Shown one piece after another: positions 1-10,546 of a DNA stretch of 64,000 bases. The position numbers and the translations under genes are program-made. Source of the stretch: Anaeromonas frigoriresistens (GTDB lineage Bacteria; Bacillota; Clostridia; Tissierellales; SIT17); assembly GCF_016820655.1 (NCBI RefSeq), contig NZ_WSFT01000028.1, positions 87,308 through 151,307 of the forward strand, read 5' to 3'. The notes below the pieces were generated by a model that was not told the origin of the DNA, did no database searches, and was given only the letters and a program-made list of their open reading frames with translations. How positions within the stretch are numbered: the first letter of the stretch is position 1; each line of letters starts with the position of its first letter.

Positions 1-685
1 CTAGCATCAAGGCAGTTCCAAGTCTTAATTGATTTATTCCTTTAGGAAGTTTTTCTTTTTGTATTAAATGAAAACTACTAGAATTCCCCCCTGAAAGAGT
101 ACTGATATCAACATTAAATTCTTCTTTAATTTTCTTTTTTAATACTACAAGTTTCTCTAAATTTTCTATACTAGGCAATACTCCACCAAAGCAAGATAGG
201 TTTGTTCCTAGTCCTATTAATTTAATCCCTTTTAACTTCAATATTTCTTCTACAATTAGTAAAATTTCTTCCTCGTCAAATATTCCTTCTCTTAAATCTC
301 CCACATCAATCATTAAAATAATACGATGGATTATATTTCTTTTTAAAGCCTCCTTTGATAACTCCTTGATAGTCTCTATCTCTGAATTCAAGGATATATC
401 TGCATAGCGAACTACTTCTTCTGCATTACTAATCATAGGTAGTCTTAAAAGCATCTTTTCTGCCTTAATGTCTTTTAATAATTCAAGACTTTCTATCCTT
501 GATTCCCCAATTATTTTTACTCCCCCATCCACTAGAGCCTGGGCAGTCTCTAATGATGCAGAGGTCACTTTGTTCACCCCTACTATTTCTACTCCTAATG
601 AATCACATATCTCTACTAATCTTTTGGTATTATGAGTTATTTTGTTTAAGTCAATCTGAAGTCTTGGATATTTTGTCTCCCCCAT
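1..685 (-). CDS. orr: Ornithine/alanine racemase-family PLP enzyme (3' part missing)
   Basis: Partial gene whose C-terminal half lies beyond the window edge. The visible 228 codons begin MGETKYPRLQIDLNKI and show the alanine-racemase N-terminal barrel fold of the ornithine racemase/YhfX-like family. The segment GVNKVTSA near residue 39 carries the expected PLP lysine, and GLGTNLSCFGG and LSGGNSS are typical phosphate-loop and barrel motifs. The start is an ATG with an AGGATGAGG ribosome site. Known members convert L-ornithine to D-ornithine in amino-acid-fermenting anaerobes, but the family also has broader racemases, so the substrate is an inference. No ornithine-fermentation neighbours are visible on this side. 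Confidence 0.75.
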   Translation of the reverse strand, partial: MGETKYPRLQIDLNKITHNTKRLVEICDSLGVEIVGVNKVTSASLETAQALVDGGVKIIGESRIESLELLKDIKAEKMLLRLPMISNAEEVVRYADISLNSEIETIKELSKEALKRNIIHRIILMIDVGDLREGIFDEEEILLIVEEILKLKGIKLIGLGTNLSCFGGVLPSIENLEKLVVLKKKIKEEFNVDISTLSGGNSSSFHLIQKEKLPKGINQLRLGTALML

Positions 686-788
686 ATTATCCTCATCCTT
701 TTTTTAATTTTAGTCTTATTAAAATATATTCTTTCTTATTTTTAAATCCCCTTCATTTTATCGAAAATTTTAATTAGTTCTCTACTTA

Positions 789-826
789 AAAAAAGTCTGT
801 CGATTTAATAATCGACAGACTTTTAT
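789..826 (-). terminator. Terminator after tex
   Basis: The inverted repeat AAGTCTGTCGAT / ATCGACAGACTT has T-rich tracts on both sides. It lies directly after the tex stop codon and before the racemase gene, so it probably ends the tex transcript. Its symmetry means it could work in both directions. Confidence 0.8.
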
Positions 827-3004
827 TTATATTCCTTTCATAGTAAGAGAGATTCTACCCTTTTGTATATCTACTTCCATTATTTTAACCTTTACTTGAT
901 CTCCTACAGACACTACAGCCATAGGATTTTTAACATATTTATCACTTAATTGAGATATATGGACTAATCCATCCTGCTTCACTCCAATATCAACGAAGGC
1001 CCCGAAATCTACAACATTTCGAACTGTACCACCTAATATCATATCTGATTTCAAATCCTCCATTTTCAGTACATCACTTCTAAATACTGGCTTTGGCATA
1101 TCTTCTCTAGGGTCTCTACCAGGCTTCTTTATTTCTGATATTATATCTTTCAGGGTAGGAACCCCTACTTCTAATTCTTCTGCTAGTTTATCTATAGCCT
1201 TATCTATATCTCCCATAGATTGGTATTCTTTTATTTTTGCATCTATATTTTTAAGCCTACCCTTTTCTATATCTTCCTTAGTGTAACCTAATTTATCTAT
1301 AAGCTTCATTGTAATACTATAGGACTCAGGGTGAACCGATGTATTATCTAAAGGATTTGTTCCTCCTGATATTCTTAAGAATCCTGCGCATTGTTCAAAG
1401 GTCTTCCCACCTAGCCTTTTAACCTTCTTAATTTCTTTTCTATCCTTAAATTTTCCTATCTCTTCTCTATATTTAACGATATTTTTTGAGACTGCTGGAG
1501 ATAATCCTGCCACATAATTAAGTAATGATGGAGAGGCTGTATTTAAATCAACTCCCACTGTATTTACACAATCCTCCACTACATCCTTTAAGGATTCACC
1601 TAATTTAGTTTGGTTTAAGTCATGCTGATATTGACCTACACCTATATGTTTAGGATCAATTTTTACTAGTTCAGCTAATGGGTCTTGAAGTCTTCTTCCA
1701 ATGCTTATAGCCCCTCTTATAGATACATCCACATCAGGATATTCCTCTGTTCCTAGCTTTGATGCTGAGTAAACAGAAGCTCCTGCTTCACTTACTATTG
1801 TGTAATGTACTTCTTCTTCTATTTCTTTTATCATTTCAGAAACTAAAGTTTCAGTTTCCCTTGATGCTGTACCATTTCCTATTGGTATAATATCTATATC
1901 ATATTTCTTAATAATTTCCTTCATTATCTTCTTAGATTCCTCTACTTTATTATGAGGTTCATTTGGATATATTGTAGTATAATGTAGCATTTTTCCTGTT
2001 TCATCTAATACTGCAATCTTACATCCCGTTCTATAACTAGGGTCAATAGCCATCACTTTTACTCCTGCTACTGGAGGTATCATTAATAATGGTTTAGTAT
2101 TTTTTGCAAATACTTTTATTGCCTCTTCTTCTGCTCTTTCTGTAAGTAGTCCTCTAATCTCCCTTTCAATTGATGGAGATATCAATCTTTTATATGAGTC
2201 CTCTATTGCTTCTATTATTGTGTTTTTAAATATGGATTTATCGTTAGTTATAACATTTCGTTTAAGATAGTCCAATATAATATCATCTGGATTTATTATA
2301 TTTATCTTTAATATTCCCTCTTTTTCTCCTCTATTTACCGCTAATACTCTATGATTTGGTATTCCACTTACCTTCTCATTATAATCATAATACATTTCAT
2401 ATACTGATTCTTCTTCCTCATTAGAAGCTTTAGAGCTAAGGGTCCCCTTATTATAAGCAACACTTCTAATATATTTTCTATAGTCAGCATTATCAGATAC
2501 TATCTCAGCTATTATATCCTTTGCTCCTACAATAGCATCTTCTACTGTATTTACTTCCTTTTCTTCATCAATATATTTAAGAGCTTCATCTTCTGTACTT
2601 CCAGACTCCATTCTCTGTTCTAATATTGTCTCTGCTAAGGGCTCTAGGCCTTTTTCCTTAGCCTTTGTAGCTCTTGTTCTTCTCTTTTGTTTATAGGGTC
2701 TATATAGATCCTCTACCCTTTGTAGTACTTCTGCTTCTAATATATCCTTTTCTAATTCCTCTGTAAGCTTTTCTTGCTCATCTATTAACCTTATAACTTC
2801 TTCTTTTCTAGCTTCTAGATTCCTTAGATATGTAAGTCTCTCACTTAAGTCTCTTAATAACTCATCTGATAATCCACCGGTCATTTCCTTTCTATATCTA
2901 GCTATAAAAGGAATGGTATTTCCTTCATCAATTAAACTAATTGTATCTTCTACTTGCTTTTTTCGTATATCAAATTCTTTAGCTAACTTTAAAGCCATAT
3001 CCAT
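827..3004 (-). CDS. tex: Tex family RNA-binding transcriptional accessory protein
   Basis: A 725-residue protein matching the usual Tex length and order: N-terminal helical domain, a YqgF/RNase H-like domain (around MAIDPSYRTGCKIAVLD, residues 315-330), helix-hairpin-helix repeats (around VGVDLNTASPSLLNYVAGL, about 490-560) and a C-terminal S1 RNA-binding domain (about 650-722, GTVRNVVDFGAFVDIGV). Tex is a conserved cytoplasmic nucleic-acid-binding factor linked to transcription and RNA handling; its exact activity in this organism is not known. The first ATG follows an AGGAGGT site at good spacing. It appears to be a single-gene transcript, with a strong terminator after it and a repeat-rich gap before it. 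Confidence 0.95.
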   Translation of the reverse strand: MDMALKLAKEFDIRKKQVEDTISLIDEGNTIPFIARYRKEMTGGLSDELLRDLSERLTYLRNLEARKEEVIRLIDEQEKLTEELEKDILEAEVLQRVEDLYRPYKQKRRTRATKAKEKGLEPLAETILEQRMESGSTEDEALKYIDEEKEVNTVEDAIVGAKDIIAEIVSDNADYRKYIRSVAYNKGTLSSKASNEEEESVYEMYYDYNEKVSGIPNHRVLAVNRGEKEGILKINIINPDDIILDYLKRNVITNDKSIFKNTIIEAIEDSYKRLISPSIEREIRGLLTERAEEEAIKVFAKNTKPLLMIPPVAGVKVMAIDPSYRTGCKIAVLDETGKMLHYTTIYPNEPHNKVEESKKIMKEIIKKYDIDIIPIGNGTASRETETLVSEMIKEIEEEVHYTIVSEAGASVYSASKLGTEEYPDVDVSIRGAISIGRRLQDPLAELVKIDPKHIGVGQYQHDLNQTKLGESLKDVVEDCVNTVGVDLNTASPSLLNYVAGLSPAVSKNIVKYREEIGKFKDRKEIKKVKRLGGKTFEQCAGFLRISGGTNPLDNTSVHPESYSITMKLIDKLGYTKEDIEKGRLKNIDAKIKEYQSMGDIDKAIDKLAEELEVGVPTLKDIISEIKKPGRDPREDMPKPVFRSDVLKMEDLKSDMILGGTVRNVVDFGAFVDIGVKQDGLVHISQLSDKYVKNPMAVVSVGDQVKVKIMEVDIQKGRISLTMKGI

Positions 3005-3095
3005 ATTTTTCTACCTCCTAAAATCTCATGTTACTATTATATATTTTTGTAAAGCTTTACTCAAGGTGAAGTTATTAATCACTCCTCTCAGTGTT

Positions 3096-3209
3096 GTCAT
3101 TCTGAACACAGTGAAGAATCTTAAAGACAAGATCCTTCGTTACCTCAGGATGACATACATAGTAGTGACTCTTCACAGTTCTGTCATTATGACCATAGGA
3201 AAGAATCTT
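3096..3209. repeat. Dispersed repeat, inverted pair plus degenerate copy
   Basis: A forward copy (3096-3122, starts GTCATTCTGAAC), a reverse copy (3129-3155, ends CAGGATGACA) and a third degenerate forward copy (3183-3209). The first two could fold into one long hairpin. This is the family described in the findings; consensus GTCATCCTGAGC then GAAGGATCTT. Confidence 0.8.
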
Positions 3210-3262
3210 ATATTTATGATATAATAAAATTATATAGAAATATCATTTTGGGAGCTGATATA

Positions 3263-4252
3263 ATGATAAAATTTGGTGTGATAGGCACTAGTTGGATAAC
3301 AGAAAGATTTTTAAACTGTGCCAAATTAAACAATGACTTCAAACTCAATGCAGTTTACTCTCGTACTGAAAATAGAGCAAAGGAATTTGCCGATAAATAT
3401 GGAGTTAAAAATATATTTACTGATGTTGAAGCTATGGCTAAAAGTGATTGTATTGATGCGGTATACATAGCAAGTCCCAACTCTCTTCATTCTAAGTATT
3501 CATTGATATTCTTAGAAAATGAAAAGCATGTTTTCTGTGAGAAACCAATAGCATCAGATTTATATCAATTAAATTCTATGATAGACAAAGCTAAAGAAAA
3601 AAATGTGTTATTAATGGAAGGAATGGTGTCCTCATTCTTACCAAATTTCCAATCTATAAAGGATAATTTACATAAAATAGGTAAAATAAGAAGATACGTA
3701 GCAAACTTCTGTCGATATTCATCCAGATATGATCAATATAAAAGGGGAGAAAATCCCAACACCTTTAACCCAGAGTTTTCTAATGGATCTCTTATGGATA
3801 TTGGAGTCTATGGAGTTCATCCTGTACTACATCTTTTTGGAGAACCCGATAGCATAAAGGCCAATGGAGTCTTACTAGAATCAGGAGTAGATGGAGAAGG
3901 GTCTGTAGTTCTAACCTATGAAGATATGGATGCTATAATAATCCATTCCAAAATATCTAACTCCTATATGCCTAGCGAAATACAAGGCGAGGAAGGCAGC
4001 ATGATAATAGATAAACTATCCACTCCACAAAACGTAAAAATAGTTTATAAAAATGGAGAAGAAGAAGATATCACTGTGGAGCAATTAGAAGCTAAAATGT
4101 ACTATGAAGCTACAGAGTTTATAGAATTAATAAAATCAGGAGAAACAGAATCAAGTATAAATACCTTCGATATTTCAAGAAAAGCAATGAAAATATTAGA
4201 AGAGTCTAGAAGACAAATGGGAGTAATATATCCTTCCGATAGGGAAAAATAG
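3263..4252 (+). CDS. Gfo/Idh/MocA family NAD(P)-dependent oxidoreductase
   Basis: A 329-residue protein with an N-terminal Rossmann fold (MIKFGVIGTSWITERFL), the EKPIA motif (CEKPIASD) that is diagnostic of the Gfo/Idh/MocA family, and the C-terminal beta-sheet domain with DIGVYGVHPV. Members reduce or oxidise sugars, inositols or dihydrodiols with NAD(P)(H); the substrate cannot be named here. I chose the ATG at 3263 over an in-frame TTG at 3248 because GGGAG sits about 8 bases before the ATG. It is one of the few plus-strand genes, converging on the sugar operon and ending in a shared bidirectional terminator. Confidence 0.9.
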   Translation: MIKFGVIGTSWITERFLNCAKLNNDFKLNAVYSRTENRAKEFADKYGVKNIFTDVEAMAKSDCIDAVYIASPNSLHSKYSLIFLENEKHVFCEKPIASDLYQLNSMIDKAKEKNVLLMEGMVSSFLPNFQSIKDNLHKIGKIRRYVANFCRYSSRYDQYKRGENPNTFNPEFSNGSLMDIGVYGVHPVLHLFGEPDSIKANGVLLESGVDGEGSVVLTYEDMDAIIIHSKISNSYMPSEIQGEEGSMIIDKLSTPQNVKIVYKNGEEEDITVEQLEAKMYYEATEFIELIKSGETESSINTFDISRKAMKILEESRRQMGVIYPSDREK

Positions 4253-4287
4253 GATAGGGCATAGATGATACTTGCCCTATCCTATTT
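4247..4287. terminator. Bidirectional terminator between converging genes
   Basis: The arms AAATAGGATAGGGCA and TGCCCTATCCTATTT form a 15-bp stem with an 11-base loop. The stem covers the stop codons of both converging genes, with A/T-rich tails on both sides. Confidence 0.85.
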
Positions 4288-4941
4288 CTTTAGTACTTTT
4301 TTCAAATTATCTTTACTAAAATTTTCAATAACCATATCAGCTAATTCTAAACTTTGAAACTCACTTTTTCTATTACTGAGTCCTATACATTTCATTCCTG
4401 CCCTTTTAGCAGCCCTCACTCCATGCTGAGAATCTTCTATAACGATACACTCTTTAGGGTCTAATTCTAACTTTTCTGCTGCCTTTAAAAATATATCCGG
4501 TGCTGGTTTTCCATTTTCTACAGCATTTCCATCCACATATCCTTCCATATATAATCCTAAATTAAACTTCTCATATATAAAGTTAATAATTCTACTATGG
4601 GATGAAGAAGCTATGATCATTTTAATGCCATTATCTTTGAAATATTTTAACCATTCTTCTAGACCAGACATCAAAACTAAACTCTCGTGATTCTTTAATT
4701 TTATATAGAACTCATTCACATGATGTTGATAAACTTCATCGACTGTGTATTTTTCATGCAGATTATTTTTCTCAAGCAATTCTTTCCATATTTCCCTTAA
4801 ATTAACCCCTATATAGTTTTCTATTTCCTTTTCTGAAAGATATATATCATAATCACTAAAAACCTCTTTATCTATCTCTATATAAATAGGCTCGGTATCA
4901 ACAATCACTCCATCCATATCAAATATCACACCTCTAAACAT
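4282..4941 (-). CDS. HAD-superfamily phosphatase / beta-phosphoglucomutase-like
   Basis: A 219-residue HAD subfamily IA protein. The catalytic motif FDMDGVIVDTEP (D9, D11) is at the N-terminus, the Thr/Ser motif is IIASSS, the lysine lies in GKPAPD, and the acidic motif is IVIEDSQHG. These enzymes hydrolyse or isomerise phosphorylated sugars. It lies 11 bases after the kinase gene with its own GGAGAGG site, so it is probably the last gene of the N-acetylgalactosamine operon and may act as a sugar-phosphate phosphatase or mutase. Specificity cannot be read from the sequence. Confidence 0.85.
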   Translation of the reverse strand: MFRGVIFDMDGVIVDTEPIYIEIDKEVFSDYDIYLSEKEIENYIGVNLREIWKELLEKNNLHEKYTVDEVYQHHVNEFYIKLKNHESLVLMSGLEEWLKYFKDNGIKMIIASSSHSRIINFIYEKFNLGLYMEGYVDGNAVENGKPAPDIFLKAAEKLELDPKECIVIEDSQHGVRAAKRAGMKCIGLSNRKSEFQSLELADMVIENFSKDNLKKVLKK

Positions 4942-4952
4942 ATTACCTCTCC

Positions 4953-5879
4953 TTATAAAATAACAACCTCTATTTTTTCTAAAATTTCATTCACCACTGT
5001 GACATCTATTTTTCCTGTTTCTTTTTCCATAGCATTAGCCACACCACAGGCATTAGCATACTTAAGAACTTCTATAATATCTAGATTCTTAGATATTCCA
5101 TAAGCAAAACCAGCGATAGAGCTATCTCCTGAACCCACAGGATTTATTGCTTTTATTTTTGGAATATTAACTTTGAAATTTCCTAATTTACCAAAAAAGT
5201 ACATTCCTTCACTACCTAGAGAAATAGCTATATTCTGAGCTCCTAGATCTAATATTTTCTTAGCAGACTTTTTTATATCTTCTTCTGTATTTAGTACTCC
5301 CCCTATTATATTTTCTAACTCTTCCCTATTAGGCTTTACTAAAAAAGGTCTAGAATCTAAATTAACTATTAAATCCCTACCACTCGTATCTAATATAGCT
5401 TTTTTTCCCTTTTCATTTATAACCTTTATTAACTTTCCATAAATATCATTATCTATACCTTTAGGTAAACTCCCAGACAAAGTAACTACATCTAAATTAT
5501 CTATTTGACTTTTAAATACCTTTAATAGCCTATTCTCTTCGTCTTTTGTTATGGTGGGACCTCCTTCTAATATTTCAATATTATCCCCTAGTTCATCTAT
5601 TATATTTAGACAAGTTCTAGTAGTTCCTTTTATATTAATAAAGTAAGATTTTATTCCCAATTCACTTATTTTCCTTTGGATGAAATCTCCTTCACTTCCC
5701 CCTAGAAATCCAAATGCCAAAACTTTTTCTCCTAATATTCGAACCACTCTAGATACATTTAATCCCTTACCTCCTGCTGTAGCTGAATAATCCGATGTCC
5801 TTTTTACTATGTTTATATCCAGTTTATCAACATTATATCTTCTATCTATTGCAGGGTTTAGAGTAACTGTTCCAATCAT
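4953..5879 (-). CDS. PfkB-family kinase, probable tagatose-6-phosphate kinase
   Basis: A 308-residue ribokinase/PfkB protein of the 1-phosphofructokinase branch: MIGTVTLNPAID at the N-terminus, the glycine pair motif TAGGKGLNVSRV and the anion-hole/base motif NPVGSGDSSIAGF (the D is the catalytic base). On its own it could be 1-phosphofructokinase or tagatose-6-phosphate kinase. Directly after a tagatose-bisphosphate-type aldolase, NagA and AgaS, tagatose-6-phosphate kinase is the better reading. I took the ATG at 5879 (AGGTGA just upstream) rather than the in-frame GTG at 5888. Confidence 0.8.
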   Translation of the reverse strand: MIGTVTLNPAIDRRYNVDKLDINIVKRTSDYSATAGGKGLNVSRVVRILGEKVLAFGFLGGSEGDFIQRKISELGIKSYFINIKGTTRTCLNIIDELGDNIEILEGGPTITKDEENRLLKVFKSQIDNLDVVTLSGSLPKGIDNDIYGKLIKVINEKGKKAILDTSGRDLIVNLDSRPFLVKPNREELENIIGGVLNTEEDIKKSAKKILDLGAQNIAISLGSEGMYFFGKLGNFKVNIPKIKAINPVGSGDSSIAGFAYGISKNLDIIEVLKYANACGVANAMEKETGKIDVTVVNEILEKIEVVIL

Positions 5880-5888
5880 TTTAATCAC

Positions 5889-7899
<2,011 letters not shown>

Positions 7900-7908
7900 T
7901 TTACCACC

Positions 7909-8340
7909 CTAAATTCCATCTTCGATTTTTATTTCTTTTTCTTTTTTACTTTCCTTTAATTCAAAGGATAGAATCTGTTTTTTACCAGTTTCTATAGCTC
8001 TTTGTTTTAATTTTTCTACTTCTTCATTATCTCTATCAAATAATATCTCCATTATCATAGGTACATTGGTACCTGAAATCACTTCAATATTCTCATTATC
8101 CATTGAGACTTCCACAGATGCTTTAAAGGGAGATCCCCCTGGAATATCCGTGAATATCAAATAACTGTTACAATTTAACTCATTAATATTTTCCAGTATA
8201 TTTCTTTTTAAATCCTCTGTAGAGTGTTGTTCTAAAAAATCTACAATTCTTATATTTTCTTGTTCTCCTACTATAAGTTTTATTACAGATTCTATTCCTG
8301 ATGCAAAATTTCCATGTCCAGCTATTATTACTCCTACCAT
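7909..8340 (-). CDS. agaF: PTS mannose-family IIA component
   Basis: A 143-residue EIIA-Man-type domain. The phosphorylated histidine is in IIAGHGNFASG near residue 9, and FTDIPGGSPF is the conserved structural motif. It accepts phosphate from HPr and passes it to the separate IIB protein. I chose the ATG at 8340 (GGAGTGG upstream, length close to AgaF) over an in-frame ATG six codons earlier. It is separated from IID by a perfect hairpin, so its expression may be set separately from the membrane subunits. Confidence 0.9.
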   Translation of the reverse strand: MVGVIIAGHGNFASGIESVIKLIVGEQENIRIVDFLEQHSTEDLKRNILENINELNCNSYLIFTDIPGGSPFKASVEVSMDNENIEVISGTNVPMIMEILFDRDNEEVEKLKQRAIETGKKQILSFELKESKKEKEIKIEDGI

Positions 8341-8361
8341 ATCTTCCACTCCTATCATTTA

Positions 8362-8393
8362 AAATATGGAAGGCCAATGGCCTTCCATATTTA
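8362..8393 (-). terminator. Intra-operon hairpin between IID and IIA
   Basis: A perfect inverted repeat built on AAATATGGAAGGCCA, lying between the IID stop and the IIA ribosome site. It is followed on the transcript by only a short T tract, so it may be a partial terminator/attenuator or an mRNA-end protector rather than a full stop. Confidence 0.6.
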
Positions 8394-8399
8394 ATTTAA

Positions 8400-9245
8400 T
8401 TAAAAGATTCCTATATATTTACCTCCAACACCTACTAATACTGTTATACCAATAAGTTTTATAGGTGACCAACCTCTCTTTAATAGATAATACATCAGTA
8501 ATGCATAACCTAAGGGAAGCATTTTTGGCATTATCTTATCTAAAACATCTGCTTGCAATGCTACTTTTGCTTCTCCTGCTTTTATAACTAAGCTTGTTGA
8601 TAAGTTTATATAAGAAGCTATTAAAGCACCTACAACTGAAAGTCCTAAAATACTTGCTGCTCTTGAAACTAATTTTGTATTATCTTTAAGGGCACCTATA
8701 GAATTAACTCCTGTTCTATATCCATAGTGCATAAGTCCAAATCTAAGTAGAAAATGTACTATATTAAACATTATCAAGAATATTATAGGCCCTGCTACAC
8801 TGCCTTCTATTGCTAAAGAAGCACCTATACCTGCACTAATAGGTAATAATGTTAACCAGAATAAAGCATCTCCAATTCCTCCAAGAGGACCCATTGTAGC
8901 TACCTTTACTCCTCTGATTGTCTCTGTATCATTCTTATTCTCTTCCATAGCAGCTACTATACCCATTATGAAAGTTACTAAGAAAGGATGAGTATTAAAA
9001 AATTCCATATGAAGCTTCATTGATTTTGACAAATCTTCTTTTTTCTTATGAATCTTTTTAAGCGCTGGAGCCATTGAATATAACCATCCAGCAGCTTGCA
9101 TTCTCTCATAGTTAAAGGATGCTTGCAATAGTAATGATCTCCACGCCATCTTATTCAAATCTTTTTTATCTAACTTTACATCAGTTGTTTGATCTTGATA
9201 TTCAGGATTTGTTGATAAATTCTCTCTATTAATATTAGATTCCAT
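8400..9245 (-). CDS. agaE: PTS mannose-family IID component
   Basis: A 281-residue IID membrane subunit. After an N-terminal cytoplasmic stretch comes the family signature (LLLQASFNYERMQAAGW), then GPLGGIGDALFW, and several hydrophobic segments in the C-terminal half. Together with IIC it forms the membrane channel that brings the sugar in and phosphorylates it through IIB. Its first codons overlap the end of the IIC gene by 11 bases, showing translational coupling. Substrate assignment to GalNAc/galactosamine rests on the neighbours. Confidence 0.9.
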   Translation of the reverse strand: MESNINRENLSTNPEYQDQTTDVKLDKKDLNKMAWRSLLLQASFNYERMQAAGWLYSMAPALKKIHKKKEDLSKSMKLHMEFFNTHPFLVTFIMGIVAAMEENKNDTETIRGVKVATMGPLGGIGDALFWLTLLPISAGIGASLAIEGSVAGPIIFLIMFNIVHFLLRFGLMHYGYRTGVNSIGALKDNTKLVSRAASILGLSVVGALIASYINLSTSLVIKAGEAKVALQADVLDKIMPKMLPLGYALLMYYLLKRGWSPIKLIGITVLVGVGGKYIGIF

Positions 9246-10008
9246 CAGTTATTCCCCCCTCATCAAAATTAGGTGGTGTGTTGCCTTTATTCTTATTATT
9301 GTAATAATCATATAGAGCTATTGCAGTTCCAATAAGGGCTACAGCTAATATCGGTAATTCAAGATAAGCCACTAAAACGAATCCTACTAATAAGAACCCT
9401 GCATATTCTTTTTTCAACATAATTTTAAGTAATAATGCAAAACCTATAGCTGGCATCATCCCTCCTGCAACAGATAAACCATCAATAAATGTCTGAGGTA
9501 ATTTATTCACTACTGTTGCTGCAGTATCTGCACCAAAATATATTGGTAAGAATACTACTATGAAATATGATACAAATAATATTGTTATTCCTAAATAATT
9601 TATTTTGTCAATTCCCTTTAAGTTAGCCTTTTCAGCATACTCATCAGCCTTGTGCATTACTGGTGAAAATGCTGTAAATAATAATGTTATTCCTGCTTGG
9701 GCTGCCACTGCAAAGGGTACCGCTATACCTACTGCTACATTTGGATCTTGATTTGCTAATATAGCAAAGGACGCTCCTATTATACCACCTACCACAACGT
9801 TTGGTGGTTGTGCTCCAGCTAATGGAGCCATCCCCATCCAAACTAACTCAAGCATACCTCCTGTTATAAGTCCAGTTTGAACATCGCCTAATATTAATCC
9901 TACTACTAAGCCTGATACTAAAGGTCTATGAATATGGGTTAGACCATTGAATAAATCAATTCCCGTTATTCCAGCCCAAAGTGCTAAAAGTAAAGCTTCT
10001 AATAACAT
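9235..10008 (-). CDS. agaW: PTS mannose/sorbose-family IIC component
   Basis: A 257-residue polytopic membrane protein of the EIIC-Man/Sor family, recognisable from GDVQTGLITGGMLELVWMG and PPNVVVGGIIG. It forms the substrate channel with IID. It lies after the IIB gene and overlaps the IID gene. The family match is firm; the GalNAc/galactosamine specificity comes from the operon. Confidence 0.9.
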   Translation of the reverse strand: MLLEALLLALWAGITGIDLFNGLTHIHRPLVSGLVVGLILGDVQTGLITGGMLELVWMGMAPLAGAQPPNVVVGGIIGASFAILANQDPNVAVGIAVPFAVAAQAGITLLFTAFSPVMHKADEYAEKANLKGIDKINYLGITILFVSYFIVVFLPIYFGADTAATVVNKLPQTFIDGLSVAGGMMPAIGFALLLKIMLKKEYAGFLLVGFVLVAYLELPILAVALIGTAIALYDYYNNKNKGNTPPNFDEGGITDGI

Positions 10009-10059
10009 ATATTAAACCCCCTTAAAATTATTTATATAAAAATCTACTATTGTAGATAT

Positions 10060-10533
10060 CTATATCAAATTCATTATATCTTTTCCTTTTTCATCAGGTA
10101 CCTTTCTTAAATCAAGTTTAACACCCAATTTATTTAATTCTCTAAAGGTTTCTTTATCATTTTCATCTACAGAAATAGTTGAAGTAATCTGTTCTTTTCC
10201 TTCAGCATAGTGCATGTTACCCACATTAACTTCCTTGATTGGGACTCCACCCTTTACTAAAGCCAATACATCTTGAGGAGATTTACAAACTATAAATATC
10301 TTTTGTCTATCCGCCGCCTTATGAATAACATCTATAGTCTTTTGTAGAGTAAAAAATCTTGTTTGAACAGTATCTGGTAATACCATATCCATTAGATTTT
10401 GTCTTACTGTATCTTTAGCGACATCATCATTAGCAACTAAAACTAAGTTAGCACCCAGATGATTCGTCCATGTAACACCTACCTGCCCATGGACAAGTCT
10501 GTTATCAATTCTTGTTAGTAAAATATTTGGCAT
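10060..10533 (-). CDS. agaV: PTS mannose-family IIB component
   Basis: A 157-residue IIB domain as a separate protein. The phosphorylated histidine lies in NRLVHGQVGVTW near residue 15, followed by the usual LVVANDDVAKD region. It receives phosphate from IIA and transfers it to the incoming sugar at the IIC-IID channel. It follows agaS by 13 bases and precedes IIC by about 50 bases, in the AgaV-AgaW-AgaE-AgaF order known from GalNAc systems. Confidence 0.9.
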   Translation of the reverse strand: MPNILLTRIDNRLVHGQVGVTWTNHLGANLVLVANDDVAKDTVRQNLMDMVLPDTVQTRFFTLQKTIDVIHKAADRQKIFIVCKSPQDVLALVKGGVPIKEVNVGNMHYAEGKEQITSTISVDENDKETFRELNKLGVKLDLRKVPDEKGKDIMNLI

Positions 10534-10546
10534 ATGAATTCCTCCT

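Noticed and set aside
499..777. 92-codon plus-strand ORF
   Set aside because: Antisense to the start of the racemase gene, low-complexity and without a ribosome site.
2913..3224. 103-codon plus-strand ORF
   Set aside because: Overlaps the tex start and the dispersed repeat; its sequence is the translated repeat.
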